This document shows positions 46,626 through 55,357 of a stretch of DNA of 64,000 bases, in pieces; positions within the stretch are counted from its first letter, which is position 1, and each line of letters begins with the position of its first letter. The notes beneath the pieces are model-generated. The model was not told the origin of the DNA. It worked only from the letters and a program-made list of their open reading frames with translations, and searched no databases. The translations under genes were made by a program, and so were the position numbers. The stretch comes from Salinicola salarius (lineage in GTDB: Bacteria; Pseudomonadota; Gammaproteobacteria; Pseudomonadales; Halomonadaceae). The stretch is taken from the NCBI RefSeq assembly GCF_003206135.1, contig NZ_PZJT01000006.1, positions 284,354 to 348,353 on the forward strand. The letters are read 5' to 3'.

Positions 46626-46652
46626 TGATCGGCCGATGATCCGTAAACTTTA
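46626..46652 (-). promoter_or_regulatory. Sigma-28 promoter of the fliD operon
   Basis: On the minus strand TAAAGTTT, exactly eleven bases, then GCCGATCA. The -35 is a perfect match and the -10 matches seven of eight. It lies about 88 bp upstream of fliD. Confidence 0.88.
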
Positions 46653-46774
46653 GCGCTGACTGATCTTCTTTTTTCGCTCCGCCGGTGTGGGGAAAGGCGA
46701 ACCGTGGGTGGTCAGGTAGCCGCCATTTAAGCGATCATAGGCCACCGAACTATTCGCCACTATCCGGAGACAAC

Positions 46775-47275
46775 ATGGACGCGAACTCCCTGCATGCCAA
46801 TTATCGCCTATGGCAGCGTTTTCAGCGCCAGGAACAACTGGGGCGCGAACACCAGGCGGCACTGCGCAAGCTGGCGGATACCGGTGCGATGGCGTCTCGC
46901 GTTACCGAAGCCTATCGCAGCATGGCGGATCGCGCCGCGAAAGAGGGAGCGAGCTATCGCACGGTGTTCCAGCGTCAACGTGAAAACGGCGACAATTTCG
47001 CCTGCGAAGGCTGGTTGTTCGTGCGTCGCGTGCTGGCCGAAGGTGGCACGACGCGAGTTCGCGCCACACTTTTCGAAACCTTCACCCTAGAAGACGGCGA
47101 TATCACCCCCTCCGCGGAGAGCACCAAAAAGGTCACGCTGGACATTTACGACGAACTTCTGGTCCAGAAGACCATGAAACTGGGTTGCCGTATCGATCGT
47201 CAGGACGACGAACGCGATACTCGTTTCATCACTTTCCTGGACAGCGTGCGCGGCGATCTACGTCAGTATCTGTAA
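46775..47275 (+). CDS. Protein of unknown function
   Basis: The 166-residue product starts at ATG 46775 with GGAG five bases upstream; the frame extends to 46685 but without support. The first 75 residues are a charged helical region (LWQRFQRQEQLGREHQAAL, VTEAYRSMADRAAKEG). The rest is probably beta-rich and includes CEGWLFVRRVLAEGGTTRVRATLFETF and KVTLDIYDELL. No signal peptide or membrane segment is seen. It sits divergent from fliD, which might suggest motility linkage, and upstream of a CBS-domain gene. I do not recognise it. Confidence 0.75.
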   Translation: MDANSLHANYRLWQRFQRQEQLGREHQAALRKLADTGAMASRVTEAYRSMADRAAKEGASYRTVFQRQRENGDNFACEGWLFVRRVLAEGGTTRVRATLFETFTLEDGDITPSAESTKKVTLDIYDELLVQKTMKLGCRIDRQDDERDTRFITFLDSVRGDLRQYL

Positions 47276-47346
47276 CGCTTCAATCCAGTTTCGGACCTGA
47301 CCTCCCAATCTCGATTTCAACATTTTGGCTTGCTGGAGATTTCTCG

Positions 47347-47970
47347 ATGGCCAACACACTTCACCCTTCAAAGGTCCATTTTTCGGCGCTGACCCTGGAA
47401 AACCTGGATGGTGTCAGCGGCATTGTACAGCCGGTAACCCAGACGCAATCCGTGACGCTGGAAAGCTCCGCCACCATGCTGGTCACAGATTTCAGCGTCA
47501 GTCATCCGTATACCCTGCCTACCGGGAGCTCTATTGCGCAAGCGCTGGAAACGATGAAGCAGGCCGGGGTACGCCTGCTGATGCTGGTCAATGCCAGCGG
47601 CAATTTCACCGGCGTGGTCAATGCCCGCGAACTGATTGGCGGGCGTCGCATCACACTGGCGATGCAGAAACACCAGATCGGCCGGGACGAAGTCACCGCA
47701 GAGATGATCCAGACCCCGCGCAGCGAGCTGCATTCGCTCTCGTATGCCAAGATCTCCCATGCCAGCGTCGGCGATCTGGTCGAAACGCTGAAGTCTTCGG
47801 GCGATCAGCACGTGTTGATTACCGAGCCGGACGGCAGCGGCGGCAGCAGGATCCGCGGCATCATCTCGGCCTCCAATATCAGCCGAGCATTGGGCGTCGA
47901 CCTGAACCACCCGCCGGAAGCACGTACCTTCTCGTCGATCTGTCAGGTCCTCCTGGGTCACGATCTCTAG
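47347..47970 (+). CDS. CBS-domain protein
   Basis: The 207-residue product starts at ATG 47347 with GGAG eight bases upstream. A pair of CBS motifs covers about residues 45-195: VSHPYTLPTGSSIAQALETMKQAGVRLLMLVNASGNFTGVVNARELIG (in part) and a second with HASVGDLVETLKSSGDQHVLITEP and IRGIISASNISRAL. CBS pairs bind adenine nucleotides or SAM. No effector domain is attached, so it would act by binding a partner. It ends six bases before the asparaginase gene. Confidence 0.85.
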   Translation: MANTLHPSKVHFSALTLENLDGVSGIVQPVTQTQSVTLESSATMLVTDFSVSHPYTLPTGSSIAQALETMKQAGVRLLMLVNASGNFTGVVNARELIGGRRITLAMQKHQIGRDEVTAEMIQTPRSELHSLSYAKISHASVGDLVETLKSSGDQHVLITEPDGSGGSRIRGIISASNISRALGVDLNHPPEARTFSSICQVLLGHDL

Positions 47971-47976
47971 ACAGCC

Positions 47977-49035
47977 ATGTGCCTCACAGCTAACGACCAA
48001 GCCCCTCTCCCTATTCTGGTGATTTACACCGGTGGCACCATCGGCATGCGCGACAGCGACCGCGGCCTGGTTGCCGCCGGCGATTTCGGTTCCCGCATGG
48101 CGGCAGCGCTGTCGACACTGCCGCCCGACCGACAGGGCAAACTTCCCCGATACACGGTCTGGGAGACGCCTCGCCCGATCGACTCCAGCAGTGCCACGCC
48201 AGCAGACTGGGCTGCGCTGGCACTGCTGATCACCGAGCGATATCAGGATTATGCCGGGTTCGTGGTGCTTCACGGCACCGATACCCTCGCCTGGTGTGCG
48301 TCCAGTCTGGCATTTCAGCTTCAAGGCTTGTCCAAACCGGTCATCGTCACGGGTTCGCAGAAGCCACTGGGTATCGAGGGCAGCGATGCACTCGACAATC
48401 TGGAAGCCTCGTTGATGTTCGCGACACAAACCGACTTGCGAGAAGTCTGCGTGAGTTTCGCAAATCGCCTGATGCGAGGGTGCCGGACACGAAAATGGTA
48501 CACTCAGGACGCTCAGGGCTTCGAAAGCCCCAATTGGCCGCTATTGGGCGAAATAGTGGATCACGCCCCGGTCATTTACGCTGCACGCTGCAGTGGCATT
48601 CAGGGTGCTCCTCGTTTCGAACTGGCCACCGGCCCGACGCCGGTGGTCGTTCGCCTGACCTTGTGGCCGGGCATTCGTGCTCAGGACGTGGATCGATGGC
48701 TGGATGACGACCGCATCCGGGGCGTCGTGATCGAGTGCTGGGGCAGCGGCAATCTGCCGGAAGACGAAGCACTACTCGGTGTGCTGGCCCGCGCCAGCGC
48801 GGAAGGCAAGGTGCTGGTCGCCATCAGCCAATGCCCCTTCGGCGGCGTCCATCTCGGCACCTACGCCGCTGGTCGAATACTCGAGGAAATCGGCATTTTG
48901 TCCGGCGATGACATGACGCCGGAAGCAGCCCACTGCAAGCTCATTCATCTGCTCGCCCAGGAATTGTCCCGAGAGACGCTGAGACAACGCTTTCTAACCC
49001 CCCTGGTCGGCGAAAGAGGCGCCTTCGCGACGTGA
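47977..49035 (+). CDS. ansA: Type I (cytoplasmic) L-asparaginase
   Basis: The 352-residue product hydrolyses asparagine to aspartate and ammonia. It has the first catalytic motif IYTGGTIGM (Thr about 21) and the second VVLHGTDTLAW. No signal peptide is present, in keeping with the AnsA rather than the AnsB type. The allosteric Asn-binding segment typical of type I enzymes (ECWGSGNLP) is present. The first codons lack a good ribosome site, so translation may depend on the CBS gene just upstream. Confidence 0.9.
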   Translation: MCLTANDQAPLPILVIYTGGTIGMRDSDRGLVAAGDFGSRMAAALSTLPPDRQGKLPRYTVWETPRPIDSSSATPADWAALALLITERYQDYAGFVVLHGTDTLAWCASSLAFQLQGLSKPVIVTGSQKPLGIEGSDALDNLEASLMFATQTDLREVCVSFANRLMRGCRTRKWYTQDAQGFESPNWPLLGEIVDHAPVIYAARCSGIQGAPRFELATGPTPVVVRLTLWPGIRAQDVDRWLDDDRIRGVVIECWGSGNLPEDEALLGVLARASAEGKVLVAISQCPFGGVHLGTYAAGRILEEIGILSGDDMTPEAAHCKLIHLLAQELSRETLRQRFLTPLVGERGAFAT

Positions 49036-49105
49036 TCGTACGCCGCGTCGGCCGTCCTTCCATCACTTCAAGTTCCAGACAGCTTGCTTGTTATAGGTTG
49101 ACAGC

Positions 49106-49795
49106 ATGACATCCTCGACTTCCCAGACTAGGTCCAGACCGGCCGTCGTGATCTATTCCGGCGGCATGGACTCCTACACGGTCTTGCATAGAGCGTTGCG
49201 CGAGGGCCATGACGTCCATGCGCTATCGTTTCACTATGGTCAGCGCCATGCTCGCGAGCTCGATGTCGCTCGCCAGGTATGCAGCGATTTGGGTGTCTCG
49301 CACCGAATCGTCGATATCCGTGCCATTCATCAGTTGATCGGCAATTCGGCGCTGACCGACAGCGATCGAGCCATGCCCAAGGCTGACTACGCCGAGGACA
49401 ATCTGGCCGATACCGTGGTCCCCAATCGCAACATGATCCTGTTGTCTCTGGCGATCGGTCATGCCGTCAATATCGGGGCACCGATCTGTTTCTATGGCGC
49501 CCATGGCGGCGATCACGTCCTTTATCCCGACTGTCGCCCGGCTTTCGTCGAACGCATGAACGATGTGGCCGCCATCGCCAACTTCGAGGCCGTCAGGATC
49601 GAAGCCCCATATTTGCATAGCGATAAAGCGCAGATTCTTGCCGACGGGATCGAGATGGGCCTGGATTACGCCCAAACCTGGACCTGCTACCTGGGCGAAG
49701 CCACCGCTTGCGGCGAATGCGGCAGCTGTCGAGAGCGGCTCGCTGCGTTTGCCAGCCAGGGAAAGACGGACCCACTGCCGTATGCCAAACGCTGA
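49106..49795 (+). CDS. queC: 7-cyano-7-deazaguanine synthase QueC
   Basis: The 229-residue enzyme converts carboxy-deazaguanine to preQ0 with ATP and ammonia. The PP-loop reads [20 protein letters not shown] follows, and the C-terminal zinc site is C-x8-CGECGSC followed by RERLAAF. First gene of a queuosine-precursor operon with queE and a QueD-like gene. Confidence 0.94.
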   Translation: MTSSTSQTRSRPAVVIYSGGMDSYTVLHRALREGHDVHALSFHYGQRHARELDVARQVCSDLGVSHRIVDIRAIHQLIGNSALTDSDRAMPKADYAEDNLADTVVPNRNMILLSLAIGHAVNIGAPICFYGAHGGDHVLYPDCRPAFVERMNDVAAIANFEAVRIEAPYLHSDKAQILADGIEMGLDYAQTWTCYLGEATACGECGSCRERLAAFASQGKTDPLPYAKR

Positions 49796-49921
49796 TATCC
49801 GAATCTCACGACAATCTCGCGACGAGACCTGATGCCAGGCAAGACCTGGCGCCAAAGGTAACGCCTAGAATGTCGTCGACATCCAGTGCGTCGAGTCTGA
49901 CAGCCCAGAACGGAAACTTGC

Positions 49922-50575
49922 ATGTATAGCGTCAAAGAAGCCTTCTACACCCTGCAGGGGGAAGGCGCCCAAGCCGGTCGCGCCAGTGTTTTCTGCCGTT
50001 TTGCCGGTTGCAACCTCTGGTCGGGTCGGGAACGGGACCGTGCCGCCAGCCAGTGCACTTTCTGTGATACCGACTTCGTCGGCACTGATGGCCAGAATGG
50101 CGGCCAATTCAACGATGCCGACGGCCTGGCTTCACATCTCGAACAACTCTGGCCGACGCCTGCTCAAGGCGACTTCACGCGTTATGTGGTCTTCACCGGT
50201 GGCGAACCTCTGCTGCAACTGGACCCGGCGCTGATCGCCGCCATGCATGCCAGAGGGTTCGAGATCGCCGTCGAGACCAATGGCACGATTCAGGCACCCG
50301 ACGGCATCGACTGGATCTGCGTCAGCCCGAAAGGCGACACGGCATTGCGCCAGACCCGGGGCAACGAGCTCAAGCTGGTCTATCCCCAGGCCGGCGTCGA
50401 CCCCGAAACGTTCGCTGGACTGAATTTCACCCATTTCTTTCTGCAGCCGATGGATCTCGCGCCAGGCGCCATCGTTACCGATGGCAGCCCGATGGAGGCG
50501 ACGGTCGAGTACTGCATGCGCCATCCTCAATGGCGACTGTCGCTGCAGACCCACAAGATTGCAGGAATCGATTGA
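49922..50575 (+). CDS. queE: 7-carboxy-7-deazaguanine synthase QueE
   Basis: The 217-residue radical-SAM enzyme has its cluster cysteines in CRFAGCNLWSG and SQCTFCDTDF, spaced more widely than the classical CxxxCxxC. FTGGEPLLQLD binds SAM, and VETNGTI and CVSPKG follow. It ring-contracts carboxytetrahydropterin. Its TGA overlaps the next ATG by one base. Confidence 0.93.
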   Translation: MYSVKEAFYTLQGEGAQAGRASVFCRFAGCNLWSGRERDRAASQCTFCDTDFVGTDGQNGGQFNDADGLASHLEQLWPTPAQGDFTRYVVFTGGEPLLQLDPALIAAMHARGFEIAVETNGTIQAPDGIDWICVSPKGDTALRQTRGNELKLVYPQAGVDPETFAGLNFTHFFLQPMDLAPGAIVTDGSPMEATVEYCMRHPQWRLSLQTHKIAGID

Positions 50576-51429
50576 TGACCCTGTTCGTGAACAACCTGAC
50601 CAATATCGACGCCTCGATCTGGTCACCCCAACGCGGCCTGAGCGGCGCCAGCTGGCACGTCGATGTCGAACTCGACGGCGAACTGGGGGAAGACGGCATG
50701 CTGTTCGATTTCGGTGAGGTCAAACCCTGGATCAAGTCACGTCTCGACGCCGGCCTAGACCACACCTTGCTCGTGCCAACCCAGGCGGCGGGCGTCAGGA
50801 TCGAGGAGTGCAGCGAAGGGCTGCACATGGCGGCGGAACTCCCCTTCCCCTTCGAGGTGCGCGCTCCGCGCCAAGGCTTCACGCTGTTCCCGTGGGGGGA
50901 AATCACTGCGGAGCGGCTGGGAGCACATCTCAGTAACGAGCTCAGCAAAAGACCGCCACCTCGCGTCGAGGCGATCCGCATTCGTCTGCGGGAGGAACTG
51001 GCCGATGGCGCGATCTATAGCTACAGCCATGGCCTCAAGCACCACAAGGGGAACTGCCAGCGCATCGCCCATGGTCACCGCTCGCACCTGAGAATCTGGC
51101 GCGACGGCCAACGTGATCCGGAGCTAGAAGCGTTCTGGGCGCAACGTCTGGACAACGGGTATCTCGTCGACGACGCCGATATCGTCGACCCTCGCCGCAA
51201 CGATGAGATCATGCGCGTTCGCTACCGCTCCGGCCAAGGGCAGTTTCAGCTCCAGTTGCCGAAAGAGCGCTGTCACATCTTGCCTGCGCCCACGACCGTC
51301 GAAAACATCGCGACCTGGTTGGCCAATCAGATTGCGCAATCCATCGGTGCGCATATCCGGGTGCAGGCATTCGAAGGGATCGACAAGGGTGCGCTCGCCG
51401 AGAGCCGCGGTACGACGACGCTAAATTAG
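50575..51429 (+). CDS. Tandem-domain 6-carboxytetrahydropterin synthase-like protein
   Basis: The 284-residue product is two T-fold (PTPS/QueD) units in one chain. The N-terminal half (about 1-140) has the FDFGEVKPWIKSRLDAGLDHTLLVP region (in part), with the catalytic-type Asp62-His63, but lacks zinc histidines and the cysteine. The C-terminal half (about 146-275) has SHGLKHHKGNCQRIAHGH, supplying His152, Cys161, His166 and His168, plus PTTVENIATWLANQI and the late Glu267, but no LDHxxL. Together they hold one full QueD residue set. Genes queC and queE immediately upstream point to the QueD step or a close relative. It does not resemble QueF. Confidence 0.8.
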   Translation: MTLFVNNLTNIDASIWSPQRGLSGASWHVDVELDGELGEDGMLFDFGEVKPWIKSRLDAGLDHTLLVPTQAAGVRIEECSEGLHMAAELPFPFEVRAPRQGFTLFPWGEITAERLGAHLSNELSKRPPPRVEAIRIRLREELADGAIYSYSHGLKHHKGNCQRIAHGHRSHLRIWRDGQRDPELEAFWAQRLDNGYLVDDADIVDPRRNDEIMRVRYRSGQGQFQLQLPKERCHILPAPTTVENIATWLANQIAQSIGAHIRVQAFEGIDKGALAESRGTTTLN

Positions 51430-51438
51430 GAAGACACG

Positions 51439-51690
51439 ATGAGCTGTCGAGCCGGCTGCGGCGCGTGCTGCATCGCGCCTTCGATCACCTCGCCCATCCC
51501 CGGCATGCCCAACGGCAAACCCGCCGGGGAGCGCTGCGTACAGCTGGACGAAAACAATCTGTGCCGGTTGTTTGGCGATCCTCGGCGTCCGGCCGTCTGC
51601 CATCAATTCGAATACGACAGACAGCTATGCAGCGATGATCGCGAACAGGCGCTCAGCATTTTGGCAGAATGGGAGCGCGCCACTCGGTAG
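51439..51690 (+). CDS. YkgJ-type cysteine-cluster protein
   Basis: The 83-residue product has eight cysteines; the first four read CRAGCGACC at the N-terminus, then later Cys at about 33, 42, 54 and 64. This is the zinc/iron-chelating CxxxCxxCC family (YkgJ). Metal identity and role are unknown. It follows the QueD-like gene by nine bases and may belong to that operon. Confidence 0.85.
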   Translation: MSCRAGCGACCIAPSITSPIPGMPNGKPAGERCVQLDENNLCRLFGDPRRPAVCHQFEYDRQLCSDDREQALSILAEWERATR

Positions 51691-51720
51691 GCGCCCTCCC
51701 CATCGCTGACGTTGTCGGGT

Positions 51721-52725
51721 TCAGGGGAGGCGGACCAGCATCTTGCCCTCGTTCTCTCCCGAAAAAAGCTTCAGAAAGGCGTCAGGCATCTGCTCCAGGC
51801 CCTCGACGACAGTTTCGCGGTAACGGATCGCCTCGCGCTCGACTTCAGGGGCCACCTGCTCCAGGAACGTCTGATAGTGACTCCAATGTTCGCCGACGAT
51901 GAACCCTTCCATGCGCGCCTTGCGAAACAGCAGCTGGTTGAGATTGCCGGGACCACCCGACGGCCCTGTCGCGTTGTAACGGTCGATCATCCCGCAGATC
52001 GCAATGCGGGCATGATCGCGAAGATTGGCGAGCGCCGCCTCCAGCAGAGGACCACCCACGTTTTCGTAGTAGATGTCATACCCTTCGGGAGAGGCTTCGT
52101 GAAGCGCCTGTGTCAGCGCGTCGACATCCTTGCCCCGGTAGTTGACTGCCTTGACGCCCATCGATTCCAGCCACTCGCACTTGGCCGGACTGCCAGCAAC
52201 GCCGACGACATGGCAATCCGCCGCCTTGGCGAGCTGCACGGCCAACGAGCCCACGGCGCCCGAAGCCGCGCTCACGAGGACGCGCTGTTGTGGCTGTAGT
52301 TCGGCAATGAGGTTGAGCCCGGTCCAGGCCGTCATGCCCGGCATTCCCAGCACGCCGAGGTAAGCCTGTTCCGGCACGTCGAACTTCGGCAGCGGCTCGA
52401 CCTCTTCTCCGGGCAATTGAGCGACATCCCGCCAACCGGCCATATGCCGAACCCGGTCCCCCTGCTGAAAGTGCGGATGACGGGAGGCGATGACTTCTCC
52501 CACGGCGCCACCAGACATCGGCTCGCCAAGCGCGTAGGGCTCGACATAGGTCGTGACACCACTCATCCGGCCGCGCATGTAGGGATCGACCGACAGCCAG
52601 TGGTTGCGGATGCGCACTTCGTTAGGTGCCAGATCCGATAATGCCTCTTCTTTGATAGCGAATTGATTCGGCTGCGGTAATCCATGGGGGATCTCGCGCA
52701 GTACGAAGTATCGGGTGACGGTCAT
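51721..52725 (-). CDS. NADP-dependent MDR-family oxidoreductase (zinc-free, prostaglandin reductase type)
   Basis: The 334-residue product begins with RYFVLREIPHGLPQPNQF and has EVRIRNHWLSVDPYMRGRM, typical of the leukotriene B4 dehydrogenase/CurA group of enone reductases. The nucleotide-binding loop reads VSAASGAVGSLAVQLAK. Zinc ligands are absent. Such enzymes reduce activated double bonds of aldehydes and ketones. ATG follows AGGAGGG at six bases. Stand-alone, convergent with the que operon. Confidence 0.9.
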   Translation of the reverse strand: MTVTRYFVLREIPHGLPQPNQFAIKEEALSDLAPNEVRIRNHWLSVDPYMRGRMSGVTTYVEPYALGEPMSGGAVGEVIASRHPHFQQGDRVRHMAGWRDVAQLPGEEVEPLPKFDVPEQAYLGVLGMPGMTAWTGLNLIAELQPQQRVLVSAASGAVGSLAVQLAKAADCHVVGVAGSPAKCEWLESMGVKAVNYRGKDVDALTQALHEASPEGYDIYYENVGGPLLEAALANLRDHARIAICGMIDRYNATGPSGGPGNLNQLLFRKARMEGFIVGEHWSHYQTFLEQVAPEVEREAIRYRETVVEGLEQMPDAFLKLFSGENEGKMLVRLP

Positions 52726-52845
52726 GAAAAACCCTCCTGGCCAACGGTAGATATGCCGTTCAGCCTAGGAGAGCAACAAGAGTCGGGCAAGGTCGTAGTG
52801 ACGGGCCGGTCAACCCAGACTAACGCCCCGCCCTGCCTCGATGCG

Positions 52846-54669
52846 TCAGTGACGCTCGACGTCGGCTTCTTCTTCCAACGTCTGGGTCAAGCCTTGAATG
52901 GCGATCTGGGCTTGCAGCCGCTGCGCCAGGCGTGTCACGAAATCCGCATCGTCCGAACTGGTATCGCCTGCCGTGACAGACTCGAGGCCGACGATGGCAA
53001 CGCCGTTCTGCCTTTCGGTCTGCCCCCAGGTGACGGTGTCGGCCTGCGGGCGGGAAAGACGGAAAGCTTCCTGCAGAATCGACGCGGGTACGCTATCGGC
53101 ATCGCGAGTCACGCTATCGGCCTGCTGCCAGTCGAGTCCCGACACGGCATCCCCGTCGCGCAGCGTCGCCAATACCTCTTCCGCTCGTTTCTGCAACTGC
53201 TGCTGAGTCTGCTCGCCCTTGACCGCCGCCATGACCTGGTCGCGAACCTCGTCGAGCGGCAACGTGCTCGCCTCACGATGGTCCACGACGCGCAGCACGA
53301 CACGTTGTTGGTCGTCCGTCTCGATGACGTCACTGTTATAGCCATCCTCTAGCACATCCGAGGAAAACGCAGCAGCGGCAGCATCAGGGTTGGAGAGTAC
53401 GCCCTCACCACCGGCATCCCGAGAAAACCAGTCGCTGGTCTGAACCGTCAATCCCATCTCGTCGGCGACCGACTCGAGATCGTCTGCCTGATACGCATCG
53501 TCGGTCAGCTTCTGCACCCGCTCGTTGAACAGCGACTCGGATTGCTCGAGCTTCACTTGCCGGGCGAGCGTCTCGCGATCCTCCTCGAAAGAAGGAATGT
53601 CGATGCCCGTCACCTTGATGAGATGAAGGCCATACTGAGTCTGCACGACCTGGGACACCTGCCCCGGATCGAGCGAGAACGCGGCGTCATCGAAGCTGTC
53701 GCCAAAGAATCCTTTCTGGATCGCGCCAAGATCGCCCCCGTCGCCGGCAGACGAGGAATCATCCGAATACTCACGCGCCAGCGCGGCAAAATCCGCTCCC
53801 TGCTCGAGTTGCTGCTGCACTTCGGCAATGCGGTCGCGGGCTTCCTGTTCGGTCCGGTCGTCGCCGAACGTCACCAGAATATGGGAAACCTCACGCGGGG
53901 CCGCGGCCTTGGCCTGTTCATAGGCCTGGCGCAGCTGCTCGTCGGTGATCTCGACATCCTTGGCCACGTCCTCCTGGTTCAATACCAGATAGTTGACCTT
54001 GACCTGCTCCGGACGAAGAAAATCATCCTGATGCTGGTCATAGTACTGCTGGAGATCGGCATCGCTCGGGGTGACGGGCTGTTCGAGATCCGCGGCGGTC
54101 AATGCCGCATAGCGGAACGTCCGCTGCTGCTGCTGCAACGATGCCAATCGCGCCTTTTCCGACGGCAACAGAAAGGCTGATGCCGCGAGCCCCTGCTGAA
54201 CCTGCCGGCGCAGCGTGTCTGCGCGCAGTTCGCGACGGAAGGAGGCAGGCGTGTAACCGGCCTGCGCCAGTCGATTGGTGAATAGTTCGTCGGAGAAGCG
54301 ACCATCCTGATCCTGGAATTCGGGCAGCGAGACGATCAATCGATCCAGCTGACTATCCGAGATATGAAGCCCGCCCTCGCTCGCGTATTGGTCCAGCGTA
54401 CGCTGACGAATCAGCTGATCGAGCACCTGACCGCGAAACTGCCGCTCCTGTTCGGGCGGCACTTGCCCCGAACGAATACCGCGCTGCACTTGCGTTTCGA
54501 CCGCTTGACGACTGATGGATTCACCATTGACCGTCGCCGCATCGTTGCTACCTGCCGAGAAGTAACTGACCAGGGATTCCGCGCCGAAAAGCGCGAACGT
54601 CACGATGATGGCCCCCACGATGACTTTTGCCACCCACCCTTGGGAGCCCTCACGAATTCGTTGCAGCAT
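52846..54669 (-). CDS. ppiD: Periplasmic folding factor PpiD (SurA/parvulin type)
   Basis: The 607-residue product is anchored by one N-terminal helix (about 14-35, VAKVIVGAIIVTFALFGAES). A SurA-like chaperone region follows (about 45-180), then a parvulin domain (about 265-360) with VSHILVTFGDD, FAALAREYSDD, GGDLGAIQKGFF and YGLHLIKV. PpiD helps newly exported proteins fold near the Sec channel. It follows hupB in the same direction, as in E. coli. Confidence 0.93.
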   Translation of the reverse strand: MLQRIREGSQGWVAKVIVGAIIVTFALFGAESLVSYFSAGSNDAATVNGESISRQAVETQVQRGIRSGQVPPEQERQFRGQVLDQLIRQRTLDQYASEGGLHISDSQLDRLIVSLPEFQDQDGRFSDELFTNRLAQAGYTPASFRRELRADTLRRQVQQGLAASAFLLPSEKARLASLQQQQRTFRYAALTAADLEQPVTPSDADLQQYYDQHQDDFLRPEQVKVNYLVLNQEDVAKDVEITDEQLRQAYEQAKAAAPREVSHILVTFGDDRTEQEARDRIAEVQQQLEQGADFAALAREYSDDSSSAGDGGDLGAIQKGFFGDSFDDAAFSLDPGQVSQVVQTQYGLHLIKVTGIDIPSFEEDRETLARQVKLEQSESLFNERVQKLTDDAYQADDLESVADEMGLTVQTSDWFSRDAGGEGVLSNPDAAAAAFSSDVLEDGYNSDVIETDDQQRVVLRVVDHREASTLPLDEVRDQVMAAVKGEQTQQQLQKRAEEVLATLRDGDAVSGLDWQQADSVTRDADSVPASILQEAFRLSRPQADTVTWGQTERQNGVAIVGLESVTAGDTSSDDADFVTRLAQRLQAQIAIQGLTQTLEEEADVERH

Positions 54670-54794
54670 GCTGTCCTCGCATGTCGATTACCCATGTGTC
54701 GCGCGCGTATCGTACACCGCCATGCCACCACGGCGCATCCGTGCACGAACACTGGCTATCCTTTCTGCAAAAGGTTCGCTCTTGCAGCACGACA

Positions 54795-54826
54795 ATAAAA
54801 AAGCGCATCGCTGAGGCGATGCGCTT
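54795..54826 (-). terminator. Terminator after hupB
   Basis: AAGCGCATCG and CGATGCGCTT pair perfectly over ten bases around CTGAGG, and the minus-strand transcript runs into a U tract (plus-strand A run 54797-54802). Confidence 0.92.
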
Positions 54827-54907
54827 ATGTTTTGCGGACTCTCACCGACTGGAAAACCTAAGTCTTCCATGGACGCCGGAACATCGGCCCGCGCGACGGA
54901 GCGAAAC

Positions 54908-55180
54908 TCAGTTCACCGCGTCTTTGAGCGCCTTGCCTGCCTTGAAGCTCGGCACCTTGGCAGCGCTAATCTCGATCGGCTTGCCAGTCTGCGGGTTACG
55001 GCCAGTACGCGCTGCGCGCTCTTTCACCGCAAAAGTCCCGAACCCTACCAGTGCTACAGAGTCACCCTTCTTCAGGCTGTCTGACACGGACTCGATCATC
55101 GCGTCGAGAGCGCGTGTTGCAGCCGCCTTGGGAATGTCGGCAGACGCAGCAATGGCTTCAATCAGCTCGGATTTATTCAC
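54908..55180 (-). CDS. hupB: DNA-binding protein HU-beta
   Basis: The 90-residue product starts [20 protein letters not shown] and has [25 protein letters not shown], the DNA-clamping arm with its Pro (in part). It bends and compacts DNA. Position between lon and ppiD is the same as in E. coli, supporting the beta subunit. Confidence 0.95.
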   Translation of the reverse strand: MNKSELIEAIAASADIPKAAATRALDAMIESVSDSLKKGDSVALVGFGTFAVKERAARTGRNPQTGKPIEISAAKVPSFKAGKALKDAVN

Positions 55181-55357
55181 ACTTCACCCCTTGACTGTAT
55201 ACGAAATTAACAGGACATCGATGCGCAATCAGAGACGCGATCACGATTTCAACAAGTGGGCATTTTATAGCAATGCCGAGTTTCTGCTGTCAATCGAGAT
55301 CATCAGAAAAACCGCGTCATATCGGGCCTGGCGCACGAAATTTACGCATCGATGAGA

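Noticed and set aside
49036..49105. Possible preQ1 riboswitch before queC
   Set aside because: The 70-bp leader shows no hairpin followed by the A-rich tail and aptamer pattern of a preQ1 switch.
51695..51735. Imperfect inverted repeat (CGCCCTCCCC / GGGGAGGCG) between convergent genes
   Set aside because: A bulge, a long loop and no U run make it a poor terminator; part of it is coding sequence.
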